A stretch of DNA of 64,000 nucleotides from Lutibacter sp. HS1-25 (GCF_004121075.1 NZ_RHLN01000008.1:1-64000), one strand, 5' to 3'. Shown: positions 36,476-45,384, counted from the first letter of the stretch. Numbers and translations: made by a program. The notes: generated from the letters alone by a model not told the origin.

Positions 36476-36553
36476 TTAACGTACGATGCGGCGCACCCTA
36501 AACGTAGTAGGCGGGGGCGTAAAAACAGGTGTATTTAAAATTTCATTTTTCAT
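36476..36553 (-). CDS. Arginine/proline-rich leader peptide of the arg/pro operon
   Basis: A 25-codon frame from ATG 36553 to TAA 36476. Residues 8-15 read TPVFTPPP and residues 18-25 read FRVRRIVR, so it holds four prolines (9, 13, 14, 15) and four arginines (19, 21, 22, 25). It explains a GC-rich patch (36481-36527) in an otherwise AT-rich gap, since CCN and CGN codons are GC-rich. An operon with both arginine and proline genes follows on the same strand, with a terminator hairpin in between. Ribosome stalling on Pro or Arg codons would therefore sense both end products. Translation has not been shown; the inference rests on codon content and layout. No clear promoter was recognised upstream. 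Confidence 0.75.
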   Translation of the reverse strand: MKNEILNTPVFTPPPTTFRVRRIVR

Positions 36554-36680
36554 TAGTACAATATTACGTAAAAAAGTTATACAATTTATTATTTGTTTAT
36601 TATTTAACAATATTTAAACTTAACCTATTAAATATAACAACCTAAGATTAATTATTTGAAAACTAATTTATTATAATTAA
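36554..36680. other. AT-rich gap upstream of the arg/pro leader, promoter expected
   Basis: About 130 bp without open frames or repeats. The arg/pro promoter must lie here, but only an imperfect -7 match (TAATATTG, complement of 36559-36566) is visible, and it would place the transcript start at the leader ATG itself. Confidence 0.3.
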
Positions 36681-36718
36681 AAAACTAAAGGAGTTGCTTA
36701 CGCAACTCCTTTAGTTTT
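36681..36718 (-). terminator. Strong terminator after ilvC
   Basis: A perfect 17-bp stem (36681-36697 with 36702-36718) and a TTAC loop, flanked by A and T runs. It lies 65 bp after the ilvC stop on the minus strand and insulates the ilv operon from the arg/pro operon. Confidence 0.9.
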
Positions 36719-36782
36719 AAATAGGAATTTAACTTACTTTTAATGAAATGCTATTCTGTATAATTGCAATCATAACCAATAG

Positions 36783-38255
36783 TTAAACAATTTTAGTCAT
36801 TGCTGTCATTGAAGCTCTTAAGAACTCTCCTATTTCTTCAACAGGATGATTTCTTATTGCATCATTTACATCAATTAATTCTTTATTATCTACACCATTT
36901 GAACCCGTGTTAAATGGACGACCAACTAAATTACTTGGTGCATTTTTAACATAATCAGCAATTAATGGTTTACAAGCATGGTCAAATAAATAACAACCAT
37001 ATTCTGCTGTATCTGAAATTACGCGGTTCATTTCAAATAATTTTTTACGCGCAATTGTATTGGCAATTAATGGTGTTTCGTGTAACGATTCGTAATAAGC
37101 AGACTCATCAATAATTCCAGATTCTGTCATAGCTTCAAAAGCCAATTCAACCCCAGCTTTTACCATTGCTACCATTAAAACGCCATTGTCAAAATATTCT
37201 TGTTCAGAAATTTTCACATCACCAGCAGGTGTTTTTTCAAAAGCAGTTTCGCCAGTTGCAGCTCTCCAAGTTAACAAGTTGATATCGTCATTTGCCCAAT
37301 CTTCCATCATTGTTTTTGAGAAATGACCACTCATAATATCGTCCATATGTTTTTGGAACAACGGACGCATAATGTCTTTCAATTCTTCTGAAACTTTGAA
37401 AGCTTCAATTTTTGCTGGATTTGATAAACGATCCATCATATTTGTAATACCTCCATGCTTTAAAGCTTCGGTGATGGTTTCCCAACCGTATTGAATTAAT
37501 TTTGAAGCATATCCTGCATCAACACCTTCAGCAACCATTTTATCAAAACATAAAATAGATCCAGTTTGTAACAATCCACAAAGTATAGTTTGCTCACCCA
37601 TTAAATCTGATTTTACTTCAGCAACAAATGAAGATTCTAATACACCTGCAGTATGGCCACCTGTAGCAACTGCATATGCTTTTGCATAGTCCCATCCTTT
37701 TCCTTCTGGATCATTTTCTGGGTGTACAGCAATTAATGTTGGCACACCAAATCCTCTTTTATATTCTTCACGAACTTCAGAACCTGGAGATTTTGGAGCT
37801 ACCATAATTACGGTAATATCTTTACGAACTTGCATTCCTTCTTCAACAATATTAAAACCGTGAGAATAAGATAAAGTTGCTCCTTTTTTCATTAAAGGCA
37901 TTACAGCGCTAACTACAGCTGTATGTTGTTTATCTGGTGTTAAATTGATTAACAAATCTGCAGTAGGAATCATTTCTTCGTAAGTTCCTACTTTAAAATT
38001 GTTTTCAGAAGCATTTAAAAAAGATTGTCTTTTTTCGGCAATTGCAGCTGCTCTTAATGTATAAGATACATCTAAACCTGAATCTCTCATGTTTAAACCT
38101 TGATTTAAACCTTGTGCACCACAACCTACAATTACAATTTTTTTACCTTTTAATGCTTCTACACCATCATTAAATTCAGAAGAATCCATAAATCTACATC
38201 TTCCTAATTGATCTAATTTATCTCTTAACGAAAGTGTGTTAAAATAATTTGCCAT
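36783..38255 (-). CDS. ilvC: Ketol-acid reductoisomerase (long class II form)
   Basis: Second common step in valine and isoleucine synthesis. At 490 residues it is the long form, as in E. coli, with a duplicated C-terminal helical domain. The NADPH motif is [19 protein letters not shown] (about residues 42-60), followed by [35 protein letters not shown]. Metal-binding acidic residues lie in [12 protein letters not shown]. It is the last gene of the ilv operon, 88 bp after ilvN, with a large hairpin in the gap. Confidence 0.96.
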   Translation of the reverse strand: MANYFNTLSLRDKLDQLGRCRFMDSSEFNDGVEALKGKKIVIVGCGAQGLNQGLNMRDSGLDVSYTLRAAAIAEKRQSFLNASENNFKVGTYEEMIPTADLLINLTPDKQHTAVVSAVMPLMKKGATLSYSHGFNIVEEGMQVRKDITVIMVAPKSPGSEVREEYKRGFGVPTLIAVHPENDPEGKGWDYAKAYAVATGGHTAGVLESSFVAEVKSDLMGEQTILCGLLQTGSILCFDKMVAEGVDAGYASKLIQYGWETITEALKHGGITNMMDRLSNPAKIEAFKVSEELKDIMRPLFQKHMDDIMSGHFSKTMMEDWANDDINLLTWRAATGETAFEKTPAGDVKISEQEYFDNGVLMVAMVKAGVELAFEAMTESGIIDESAYYESLHETPLIANTIARKKLFEMNRVISDTAEYGCYLFDHACKPLIADYVKNAPSNLVGRPFNTGSNGVDNKELIDVNDAIRNHPVEEIGEFLRASMTAMTKIV

Positions 38256-38278
38256 TTTTTAAATTTATTTAATTGTTG

Positions 38279-38343
38279 AACAGTTTATTTTTACTGCTAT
38301 TTTATTTTTACTTTTATTTTTACAGTTTTTTTAATAAACTGTT
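38279..38343 (-). promoter_or_regulatory. Inverted repeat in the ilvN-ilvC gap
   Basis: An 11-bp perfect inverted repeat, AACAGTTTATT (38279-38289) and AATAAACTGTT (38333-38343), closes a T-rich 43-base loop and occupies most of the gap. It may be an mRNA-processing or stability element. Confidence 0.4.
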
Positions 38344-38865
38344 TTAATGAATTTCTGCCAATAAATCTGATATTGCCATTTTAGGTTTTGTAATAGCAAT
38401 ACGCCCTGAACGTACAAACTGCAACAATCCATAAGGCTTTAATTTATCGTACATATTGTCAATATCTTCTTTTAAACCTGAAGCTTCAATTACAAAATAA
38501 CGTTCGTAAATAGCAATAATATGTGCTCTTCTAAACTTCATTCTTTCCTGAATTTCTTCGTTGTACAAGTGCTCTGTAGAAATTTTGAATAAAGCCGTTT
38601 CATTGTAAATAATTTCGTCTTCAGTATGAAAAAACGCACCAATAACTTCAATTTGCTTTTCTAACTGACCAACTACTTTCCGAGCTTGACTTTCAGAAAT
38701 ATCAACCACAAAAGTAAACCTGTGTACATTGTCTATTTCCGATTTTGAAACCGTCATACTTTCTATATTGATATGACGTTTTAAAAATATTGCTGAAAGG
38801 CGATTTAGTATCCCTACGTTGTTTTCAGTATATACTGAAAATGTAAAATTTTTAATTTCTTCCAT
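38344..38865 (-). CDS. ilvN: Acetolactate synthase small (regulatory) subunit
   Basis: A 173-residue regulatory subunit. An N-terminal ACT domain (FTFSVYTENNVGILNRLSAIFLKRHINIESM, residues 6-36) binds valine for feedback control, and a C-terminal ACT-like half follows (IIAIYERYFVIEASGLKEDI). It pairs with IlvB, encoded 1 bp upstream. Confidence 0.95.
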   Translation of the reverse strand: MEEIKNFTFSVYTENNVGILNRLSAIFLKRHINIESMTVSKSEIDNVHRFTFVVDISESQARKVVGQLEKQIEVIGAFFHTEDEIIYNETALFKISTEHLYNEEIQERMKFRRAHIIAIYERYFVIEASGLKEDIDNMYDKLKPYGLLQFVRSGRIAITKPKMAISDLLAEIH

Positions 38866-38866
38866 C

Positions 38867-40600
38867 TTAACTTAATCTTATATCTGAAACACTTGCTCCT
38901 GTTGGTATCATTGGAAACACATTGTCTTCTTGTTCAATAACTACTTCTAAGAAATAAGCTTCTTTTGAAGCCATCATAGTTTTAATTGCAGCATCTAAAT
39001 CTTCACGTTTTGAAACTCTTTGTGCTTCAATATCATAAGCTCCAGCTAACTTTACAAAATCAGGACTAATCATTTCTGTTGAAGCGTAACGTTTGTCGAA
39101 AAACAATTCTTGCCATTGACGCACCATACCTAAATAACTATTGTTTAATACCACTATTTTTACGGCTGCTTTTGTTTGAAGAATGGTACCCAACTCATTA
39201 CAAGTCATTTGATAACCACCATCTCCAATAATAGCAACAACTTCGCGATTTGGCACTCCCATTTTAGCTCCAATAGCTGCTGGCAATGCAAATCCCATAG
39301 TACCTAAACCACCTGAAGTTACACTACTTCTTGATTTTATAAAATCTGCGTAACGACAAGCAAACATTTGGTGTTGACCAACATCAGAAACAATAACGGC
39401 ATCACCATTGGTTACTTTATTAATTCCACCAAGAACTTCACCCATAGTTAAACCAGGTTTAGTTGGATTTAATTGATCGTTAATTACTTTATCTTTTTCA
39501 ATTTGATATAATTTATCAAATTCTTTCATCCATTCTTTATGAGATGCTTTATCCAGATACTGCATAATTTCGGCTAAAGTTTGCTTCACTGTACCTAAAA
39601 CTGCAACATCTGCCTTAACATTTTTGTTAATTTCAGATGGATCAATTTCAAAATGAATCACTTTTGCCTGTTTAGCATAAGTTGCCAAATTACCTGTTAC
39701 ACGATCGTCAAAACGCATACCAATAGCAATAAGTACATCACAAGAATTGGTTAAAACATTTGGTGCATAATTACCGTGCATTCCAACCATACCAACGTTT
39801 AATGGGTGGCTAGTTGACAAGGCAGACAAACCTAAAACTGTTGATGCACAAGGGATATCTGTTTTTTCAATAAAATCTTGAAACTCTTGTTCTGCACCCC
39901 CAATAATTACACCTTGCCCCCAAACAATAAATGGTTTTTTAGCTGCATTTATAATTGTAGCTGCTTCTTTTATTTTTTCAACATCAATTTTTGGATTGGC
40001 TCTGTAGCTTCTAATTTTCTCACATTTTTTATATGAAAAATCCAATTCACCAAATTGTGCATCTTTAGTAATATCGATTAAAACGGGACCCGGACGACCT
40101 GATTTTGCGATAAAAAAAGCTCTTGCAATAATTTCAGGAATTTCTGAAGCTTTTGTAATTTGATAATTCCATTTTGTTACTGGTGTTGAAATCCCAATAA
40201 TATCTGTTTCCTGAAAAGCATCAGAACCCAACAAATGCGACGCTACCTGACCTGTAATACAAACCAATGGTGTAGAATCTATTTGAGCATCGGCAATACC
40301 TGTTACCAAGTTTGTTGCCCCTGGGCCAGAAGTTGCAAATACAATTCCTGGTTTACCTGTTACACGTGAAAAACCTTGAGCAGCATGTATTGCTCCTTGC
40401 TCATGACGTGTTAAAACATGGTGGAATTTATCTTGGTATTTATAAATTTCATCATAAACAGGCATAATAGCACCACCTGGGTAACCATAAGCCAAATCTG
40501 CATCTTCTGCTAACAAGCAATTAATTACAGCTTCAGCACCTGTCATTTTTATTGTTTTTGAAGTTTCAACTTCATTAATACTTTGTTTCAAAGTGTCCAT
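38867..40600 (-). CDS. ilvB: Acetolactate synthase large (catalytic) subunit
   Basis: Thiamine-diphosphate enzyme that joins two pyruvates, or pyruvate and 2-oxobutyrate. The catalytic glutamate lies in LTRHEQGAIHAAQGFSR, the central FAD/nucleotide domain contains GVIIGGAEQEF, and the ThDP-Mg site is GDGGYQMTCNELGTILQT followed by LNNSYLGMVRQWQELFF. ATG 40600 (MDTLKQSINEV, 577 residues) is chosen; a longer frame to 40624 would overlap the ilvD remnant. It lies 4 bp after that remnant. Confidence 0.96.
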   Translation of the reverse strand: MDTLKQSINEVETSKTIKMTGAEAVINCLLAEDADLAYGYPGGAIMPVYDEIYKYQDKFHHVLTRHEQGAIHAAQGFSRVTGKPGIVFATSGPGATNLVTGIADAQIDSTPLVCITGQVASHLLGSDAFQETDIIGISTPVTKWNYQITKASEIPEIIARAFFIAKSGRPGPVLIDITKDAQFGELDFSYKKCEKIRSYRANPKIDVEKIKEAATIINAAKKPFIVWGQGVIIGGAEQEFQDFIEKTDIPCASTVLGLSALSTSHPLNVGMVGMHGNYAPNVLTNSCDVLIAIGMRFDDRVTGNLATYAKQAKVIHFEIDPSEINKNVKADVAVLGTVKQTLAEIMQYLDKASHKEWMKEFDKLYQIEKDKVINDQLNPTKPGLTMGEVLGGINKVTNGDAVIVSDVGQHQMFACRYADFIKSRSSVTSGGLGTMGFALPAAIGAKMGVPNREVVAIIGDGGYQMTCNELGTILQTKAAVKIVVLNNSYLGMVRQWQELFFDKRYASTEMISPDFVKLAGAYDIEAQRVSKREDLDAAIKTMMASKEAYFLEVVIEQEDNVFPMIPTGASVSDIRLS

Positions 40601-40604
40601 AGGC

Positions 40605-40820
40605 TTAATATTTATCCATAACACAACTTGCTGAAGCAGAAATGTATCCTACAAAAAAACCATGCTTATTGCAAGAGTTATAATTGTAACCCTTACTTGC
40701 AATAGCAACTTGCGGCATTTTCAAATCTTCTTCAGTAAAATCAACAGCATATAACATAACCTGCGCGGCAGGTTGCGTGGTATCTTGCGTTACTCTTTTA
40801 CTGTGTTTATTTAGTTGCAT
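40605..40820 (-). pseudogene. ilvD: Internally deleted dihydroxy-acid dehydratase remnant
   Basis: A 71-codon frame whose first 50 residues match the start of IlvD: LNKHSKRVTQDTTQPAAQVM, then EEDLKMPQVAIASKGYN and NSCNKH, the conserved Fe-S-cysteine region. It then jumps to GYISASASCVMDKY, which resembles the extreme C-terminus of IlvD (usually ...VSSASEGCVTD). About 490 codons of the body are missing without loss of frame. Several otherwise invariant residues have changed, pointing to decay. It sits exactly where ilvD belongs, as first gene of the operon, 4 bp before ilvB. It cannot be catalytic. It may persist because it keeps ribosomes on the mRNA into ilvB. Confidence 0.82.
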
Positions 40821-41035
40821 TATTTTGAATCCTTTTTTAATTATCTTAAATTATTATTAAAACAACCTAAATTTTGTTACTAATTTTATAATTAAGGCGT
40901 AAATTTAATTTAGGCATTTGTTTTTAAGTTTTTTCATTTACTTTTTTTACAATAGCCATTAGACTATAATTTTACATACATAACTGTTTTTCATATAGTT
41001 AACTCTCTTTTTTTTACAATGATTATACAATAAAA

Positions 41036-41064
41036 AAACCTGCATCATTTTCTAACACAGGTTT
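41036..41064 (-). terminator. Attenuator terminator of the ilv operon
   Basis: The minus strand forms a 12-pair stem, AAACCTGTGTTA with TGATGCAGGTTT (G-U pairs included), around a GAAAA loop. It is followed by TTTTATTG. It lies 27 bases after the leader peptide stop and 215 bases before the ilvD remnant. Confidence 0.75.
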
Positions 41065-41091
41065 CTAACTTATTTTTATTACAAACATGCA

Positions 41092-41151
41092 TTAGCTTAG
41101 ATCTAATTTGACCTGAATTAAAATGACACTATTTAACCTGTTTATTTTCAT
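41092..41151 (-). CDS. Branched-chain leader peptide of the ilv operon
   Basis: The 19-codon frame MKINRLNSVILIQVKLDLS has nine branched-chain residues (three Ile, four Leu, two Val), including the run VILI at 9-12. It is followed by an intrinsic terminator and then the ilv genes, the classical layout of attenuation by ribosome stalling. Codons 13-14 (CAGGTC) and 4-6 (ACAGGTT) are complementary to ACCTG(T) in the 5' arm of the terminator. Either could act as antiterminator. Translation is not demonstrated. Confidence 0.78.
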   Translation of the reverse strand: MKINRLNSVILIQVKLDLS

Positions 41152-41166
41152 AATTTACTTTGCATA

Positions 41167-41202
41167 AAAAAACCTTCCTAAAATATTTTAGGAAGGTTTT
41201 TT
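41167..41202 (-). terminator. Terminator between the 514-residue protein gene and the ilv leader
   Basis: A fully palindromic 36-bp sequence (AAAAAACCTTCCTAAAAT and its inverse) with T-runs on both strands. It lies 128 bp after the end of the upstream minus-strand gene and 15 bp before the leader ATG. The ilv promoter therefore has very little room, and I could not recognise one. Confidence 0.85.
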
Positions 41203-41329
41203 ATTTTATATAAATAATACAATGCGCTTCCTAATCTTATGGTGAGACAACCACAGAGACACTAATAGAAACGATATTGTTTATTGATTTTTTCATATAT
41301 TGATTACAAATATGTGAATTATTTTTTAA

Positions 41330-42874
41330 TTATTTGACATTTACTTTCGATTTTTCCTGAATAATTTTTTCAACGGTAGCATCTTGAATTTTACTTTCTA
41401 ACCAACTTAAAATATCTAAATACAAAAAAGCTCTTTTTTCATAAGGATGATCTTTGTAAACAATTAATTCGTTGTATAATTTCACAAATTCTTTGCGTAA
41501 ATCTTGTGGATAAATATTACTTAGGTTTTTTAAGAATGCTATCATTTTGCGTTGCACCTCGTGTAAATCATTCATTTTAATCAAAAACTTATAAGTCGAA
41601 ACGATCAACTTTTCAATATTGTAATCTATACCAGCATCATAATGCGCAACCAAATTTAACACCCTCGAAAAACACAATAAATCTTCTCGCATAGACAAAT
41701 CTTTGTTATTTATTATTTTTTCCAAATAAAAAATACACTCTTCATTTTTACCAGCACCAAAATACATACAGGCAATTTTATAATAAAAAACCATAATATG
41801 ATGTGCGTCAATTTTGGTTTTATATTCTTCAATTTGAAGTAATAATTGAGATACAAATTTCAATCCCTCAGTAAATTTACCATCAATAAAATGAAGATTT
41901 AACTTATTTTGACTGTAATAAATAAAAGCGAGGGTTTTTGTGTTTTCATTTAAAGAAATTTGTTCTAAATCAATATCTAATTTTAAAGTTTTTAACACTT
42001 TACTAAACTTTGATTTGTGCCAAGTTAAAAACAAAGACTCTAACAAATAGTTAACACCTTTTAAATAAAATACAGGATTTTGCTTTTTCATTTCAGGATT
42101 ATCTTCAAACAAATCGACCCATTTTTGAGCATATTTATAACTCGAAACAAAATCCTGTAAAATTAAACTATGCCACAAATAAGCTTTGTATAAAAATAGT
42201 TTTTCTTTAAAACCTAGTTCAGACAAATTGTATTTTGGCAATCGTTTTTCAAAATATTTATTTACAGCTTCAGAATCTGTATTGTCTTTAACATAACCTT
42301 CTTTTAACAACAAACTATACAATTGCAACGATAAATTTGAAAGTTTACTAATACGCACATTTCTTAAACTCAACTCTTTAGCCTGCTCTGTTAATTCATC
42401 GGCGCGATTGCTTAAACTTCTTGTAATGTATTGAGATTCAATTACTTTTTCAAACTCTACAATTTCATAAGCTAAATTATTTTCATCGTTTTGAATTGCT
42501 AATTCCTTCGCTTTTTCAAGTATTTTCAAACTTTGCTTGTACAACCCTTTGTTATACAAAATAGAAGCAAAATCAAATTGCTCTCTAATTTGTGCGCGTA
42601 CATTTTGATGCACAGGATTAAAACGCAAACTCACCAAAATTTGCTTGTATAAATGCGCTTTGGTATTTGATATTTGTTGTTTTTTTATATTGGTTTTTGA
42701 CAAAATCAATTCGTCGTTATAACTTGAAACTTTATCTAACAAATTAAATAACGACATGAAATTTGCATCCACATTTCCACCCAATCTGCCCACATATAGT
42801 TTAAATTGTCTCTTTTCAGATTTTGAAAGAGACTTTACCAAAGTGAAAAGAGCATCTTTTTGTTCAATAGCCAT
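41330..42874 (-). CDS. Conserved Bacteroidetes protein with TPR-like helices, function unknown
   Basis: A 514-residue cytoplasmic protein made almost entirely of alpha helices. Segments such as ILYNKGLYKQSLKILEKAKELA (about residues 106-127) and YYKIACMYFGAGKNEECIFYLEKII (about 365-390) look like tetratricopeptide units. No signal peptide, catalytic motif or DNA-binding domain was recognised. It stands between the ilv operon and leuA-leuB, but nothing in it points to a role in amino-acid synthesis. The start MAIEQKDALF at 42874 is well placed. Confidence 0.8.
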   Translation of the reverse strand: MAIEQKDALFTLVKSLSKSEKRQFKLYVGRLGGNVDANFMSLFNLLDKVSSYNDELILSKTNIKKQQISNTKAHLYKQILVSLRFNPVHQNVRAQIREQFDFASILYNKGLYKQSLKILEKAKELAIQNDENNLAYEIVEFEKVIESQYITRSLSNRADELTEQAKELSLRNVRISKLSNLSLQLYSLLLKEGYVKDNTDSEAVNKYFEKRLPKYNLSELGFKEKLFLYKAYLWHSLILQDFVSSYKYAQKWVDLFEDNPEMKKQNPVFYLKGVNYLLESLFLTWHKSKFSKVLKTLKLDIDLEQISLNENTKTLAFIYYSQNKLNLHFIDGKFTEGLKFVSQLLLQIEEYKTKIDAHHIMVFYYKIACMYFGAGKNEECIFYLEKIINNKDLSMREDLLCFSRVLNLVAHYDAGIDYNIEKLIVSTYKFLIKMNDLHEVQRKMIAFLKNLSNIYPQDLRKEFVKLYNELIVYKDHPYEKRAFLYLDILSWLESKIQDATVEKIIQEKSKVNVK

Positions 42875-42985
42875 TGTAATAAAAATATTTTTATATTGTT
42901 GTTTATCAAGTAGTTAAATCAAGTGTCGACAATTTGAATATAGTAATCTAATCATTTCTGCCGAAATTCAACTAAGCTATACATC

Positions 42986-42993
42986 TATTTTTG
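42986..42993 (+). promoter_or_regulatory. Promoter -7 box (TATTTTTG) of leuA
   Basis: An exact match to TAnnTTTG, 32 bp before ATG 43025. Transcription would start near 43000. No leader peptide or terminator hairpin is visible between it and leuA. Confidence 0.55.
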
Positions 42994-43024
42994 ACGTATC
43001 AAATGTGATAAAAAAAAATCAAAA

Positions 43025-44200
43025 ATGAGTAAAAATAGAGTTCAAATTTTTGATACAACCTTAAGAGATGGCGAACAAGTTCCTGGTTGTAAGTTGAATA
43101 CTGAACAAAAATTAGTAATTGCTGAGCGTCTTGATTTGTTAGGTGTTGATGTTATTGAAGCTGGATTCCCAATTTCAAGCCCAGGTGATTTTAGTTCGGT
43201 TGAAGCAATTTCAAAATTAGTAAAAAACGCAACAGTTTGTGGTTTAACACGCGCAAACCAAAAAGATATAGAAGTAGCAGCCGATGCATTAAAATATGCA
43301 AAACGCCCAAGAATTCATACAGGAATTGGTACTTCTGAATCACATATTCTTCATAAATTTAAATCTACTCAAGAAAAAATTATTGTTCGTGCTTACGATG
43401 CAGTTGCTTATGCGAAGAAATTTGTTGAAGATGTAGAATTTTATGCTGAAGATGCTGGTAGAACAGACAATGAATATTTAGCCCGTGTTTTAGAGCAAGT
43501 TATAAAAGCTGGAGCTACAGTTTTAAATATTCCTGACACTACAGGCTACTGTTTACCAGACGAATACGGTGCTAAAATAAAGTATTTAAAAGAAAACGTA
43601 AAAGGTATTGATAATGTTATTTTATCATGCCACTGTCATAACGATTTAGGTTTGGCAACTGCCAATGCCATTGCAGGTGTTCAAAACGGAGCGCGCCAGA
43701 TAGAATGTACTATTAACGGAATTGGTGAACGTGCAGGAAATACTGCTTTGGAAGAAGTTGTAATGATTTTAAAACAACATCCGTATTTAAATTTAGACAC
43801 AGGTATAAACACCAAATTATTATACGATACTAGTTTGTTGGTACAACGAAGTATGGGTATGATGGTACAACCTAACAAAGCTGTTGTAGGTGAAAATGCA
43901 TTTGCACATAGTTCTGGAATTCATCAAGATGGAGTTATTAAAAATCGTGAAACATACGAAATTATTGACCCTGCTGATGTTGGTGTAACAGAATCTTCAA
44001 TTGTTTTAACTGCAAGAAGTGGTAGAGCTGCTTTGGCATATAGAGCTAAAAATATTGGATATAATTTAACAAAAATTCAATTAGACGATATTTACCCTCA
44101 ATTTTTACAGTTTGCCGATCATCACAAAGAAATTAATGATGAAGATTTACATCATTTAATGGAATTAAATCAAATAACTAAAACTACTATTGCTATTTAA
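43025..44200 (+). CDS. leuA: 2-isopropylmalate synthase, short form
   Basis: First step of leucine synthesis. It has 391 residues of a DRE-TIM barrel: [17 protein letters not shown] (residues 6-22), [16 protein letters not shown] with the metal histidines (about 199-214) and [31 protein letters not shown] begins the subdomain region. The C-terminal leucine-binding regulatory domain of the 520-residue enzymes is missing, which is common in this group. Homocitrate or citramalate synthase activity cannot be excluded by eye, but pairing with leuB supports LeuA. Confidence 0.9.
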   Translation: MSKNRVQIFDTTLRDGEQVPGCKLNTEQKLVIAERLDLLGVDVIEAGFPISSPGDFSSVEAISKLVKNATVCGLTRANQKDIEVAADALKYAKRPRIHTGIGTSESHILHKFKSTQEKIIVRAYDAVAYAKKFVEDVEFYAEDAGRTDNEYLARVLEQVIKAGATVLNIPDTTGYCLPDEYGAKIKYLKENVKGIDNVILSCHCHNDLGLATANAIAGVQNGARQIECTINGIGERAGNTALEEVVMILKQHPYLNLDTGINTKLLYDTSLLVQRSMGMMVQPNKAVVGENAFAHSSGIHQDGVIKNRETYEIIDPADVGVTESSIVLTARSGRAALAYRAKNIGYNLTKIQLDDIYPQFLQFADHHKEINDEDLHHLMELNQITKTTIAI

Positions 44201-44227
44201 TTATATTTGTGAAATAGAACAAATATC

Positions 44228-45343
44228 ATGAATTTAAAAATAGCTTTACTTCCGGGCGATGGTATTGGCCCAGAAGTAATACAACAAGCAGTTAAAGTTT
44301 TAGATGCAATTGCTGAAAAGTATACTCATAAATTTGAGTATACTAAAGCAGCAATAGGCGCAGTTGCAATAGAAAAAACAGGCAATCCATTACCTAATGA
44401 AACATTGCAAATTTGCACAAATAGTGATGCTATTTTATTAGGTACTATTGCCGATTTAAAATACAACAAAAATTCAAAAGCAACAATTCTTGCAGAACAA
44501 GGTTTATTGGATCTTAGAAAAAGCTTAGGCCTTTTTGCCAATATTCGTCCGCTAACTACTTATAATTCCTTAATTCACAATTCTAATTTAAAAGAAAAAG
44601 TTATTAAGGGTACCGACTTTATTATTTATAGAGAGTTAACAGGCGGCATTTATTTTAGCGATAAAACCTTGAGCGAAGACGGCAAAACAGCTTCTGATAT
44701 TTGCAAATACAACATTAATGAAATTGATAGAATAGCTCATTTAGCTTTTAATGCTGCCCGAATTAGAAGAAAAAAATTGACTTTGGTAGACAAAGCCAGT
44801 GTTTTGGAAACTTCTCGTTTATGGAGAAAGCGTATTTCAGAAATTTCAAAAAGCTATCCAAATGTAAAATTGAATTTTATGTTTGCCGATGATGCTGCCA
44901 AACAGCTGATTTTAAACCCAAAACAATTTGATATTATTTTAACCGAAAATCTATTTGGCGATATTTTATCAGACGAAGCAAGTGTAATTTCAGGATCTAT
45001 TGGCTTGTTAGCATCGGCTTCAATTGGAGAAAAATCGGCTTTATTTGAGCCTATTCAAAATTATTCACCACTAGATAAAGGAAAAAATATTGCCAATCCA
45101 TTGGCATCCATTTTGGCTGCGGCTATGTTGCTCGATCATTTTAAATTGTATGAAGAAGCTGAAGATATTAGAACCGCCGTTGAAAAATCATTAGAATTGA
45201 GTATTTCAACACCCGATTTAAACGAAACAAATCATTTTTCAACAACAAGCGTTGGAAATTTTTTATGTGATTTTATTTTAGATGATGAAAACACGTTTTA
45301 CAATAAAAATAATATTGATTTAGGGCAATCAACTATTATATAA
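44228..45343 (+). CDS. leuB: 3-isopropylmalate dehydrogenase
   Basis: NAD-dependent oxidative decarboxylase of leucine synthesis. A 371-residue protein with the N-terminal LLPGDGIGPEVIQQAVKVL, the substrate arginines in LRKSLGLFANIRP, LVDKASVLETSRLWRK, and the metal-binding signature ENLFGDILSDEASVISGSIGLLASASIG (about residues 238-265). It follows leuA by 27 bp. leuC and leuD, which normally accompany these genes, are absent here. Confidence 0.94.
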   Translation: MNLKIALLPGDGIGPEVIQQAVKVLDAIAEKYTHKFEYTKAAIGAVAIEKTGNPLPNETLQICTNSDAILLGTIADLKYNKNSKATILAEQGLLDLRKSLGLFANIRPLTTYNSLIHNSNLKEKVIKGTDFIIYRELTGGIYFSDKTLSEDGKTASDICKYNINEIDRIAHLAFNAARIRRKKLTLVDKASVLETSRLWRKRISEISKSYPNVKLNFMFADDAAKQLILNPKQFDIILTENLFGDILSDEASVISGSIGLLASASIGEKSALFEPIQNYSPLDKGKNIANPLASILAAAMLLDHFKLYEEAEDIRTAVEKSLELSISTPDLNETNHFSTTSVGNFLCDFILDDENTFYNKNNIDLGQSTII

Positions 45344-45359
45344 GTTAAATTGACAATGT

Positions 45360-45380
45360 ACAATTCGCAATTCTCAATTT
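45360..45380. repeat. Short run of heptamer repeats after leuB
   Basis: Three units (ACAATTC, GCAATTC, TCAATTT) of the same seven-base family as the larger array at 56053-56121. It lies directly after leuB and next to a degenerate palindromic repeat. Confidence 0.5.
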
Positions 45381-45384
45381 GTAC

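Noticed and set aside
36481-36527. GC-rich island in the AT-rich gap, first taken as a sign of foreign DNA or a structured RNA.
   Set aside because: It coincides with the Pro (CCN) and Arg (CGN) codons of the 25-codon leader frame, which explains the composition.
40959-40994. Eleven-residue frame (MKNSYVCKIIV) between the ilv attenuator and the ilvD remnant.
   Set aside because: It lies after the terminator, is very short and has only four branched-chain residues; chance is a sufficient explanation.
42875-43024. Search for a leucine leader peptide before leuA.
   Set aside because: Only a -7 promoter box is visible; there is no leucine-rich frame and no terminator hairpin.
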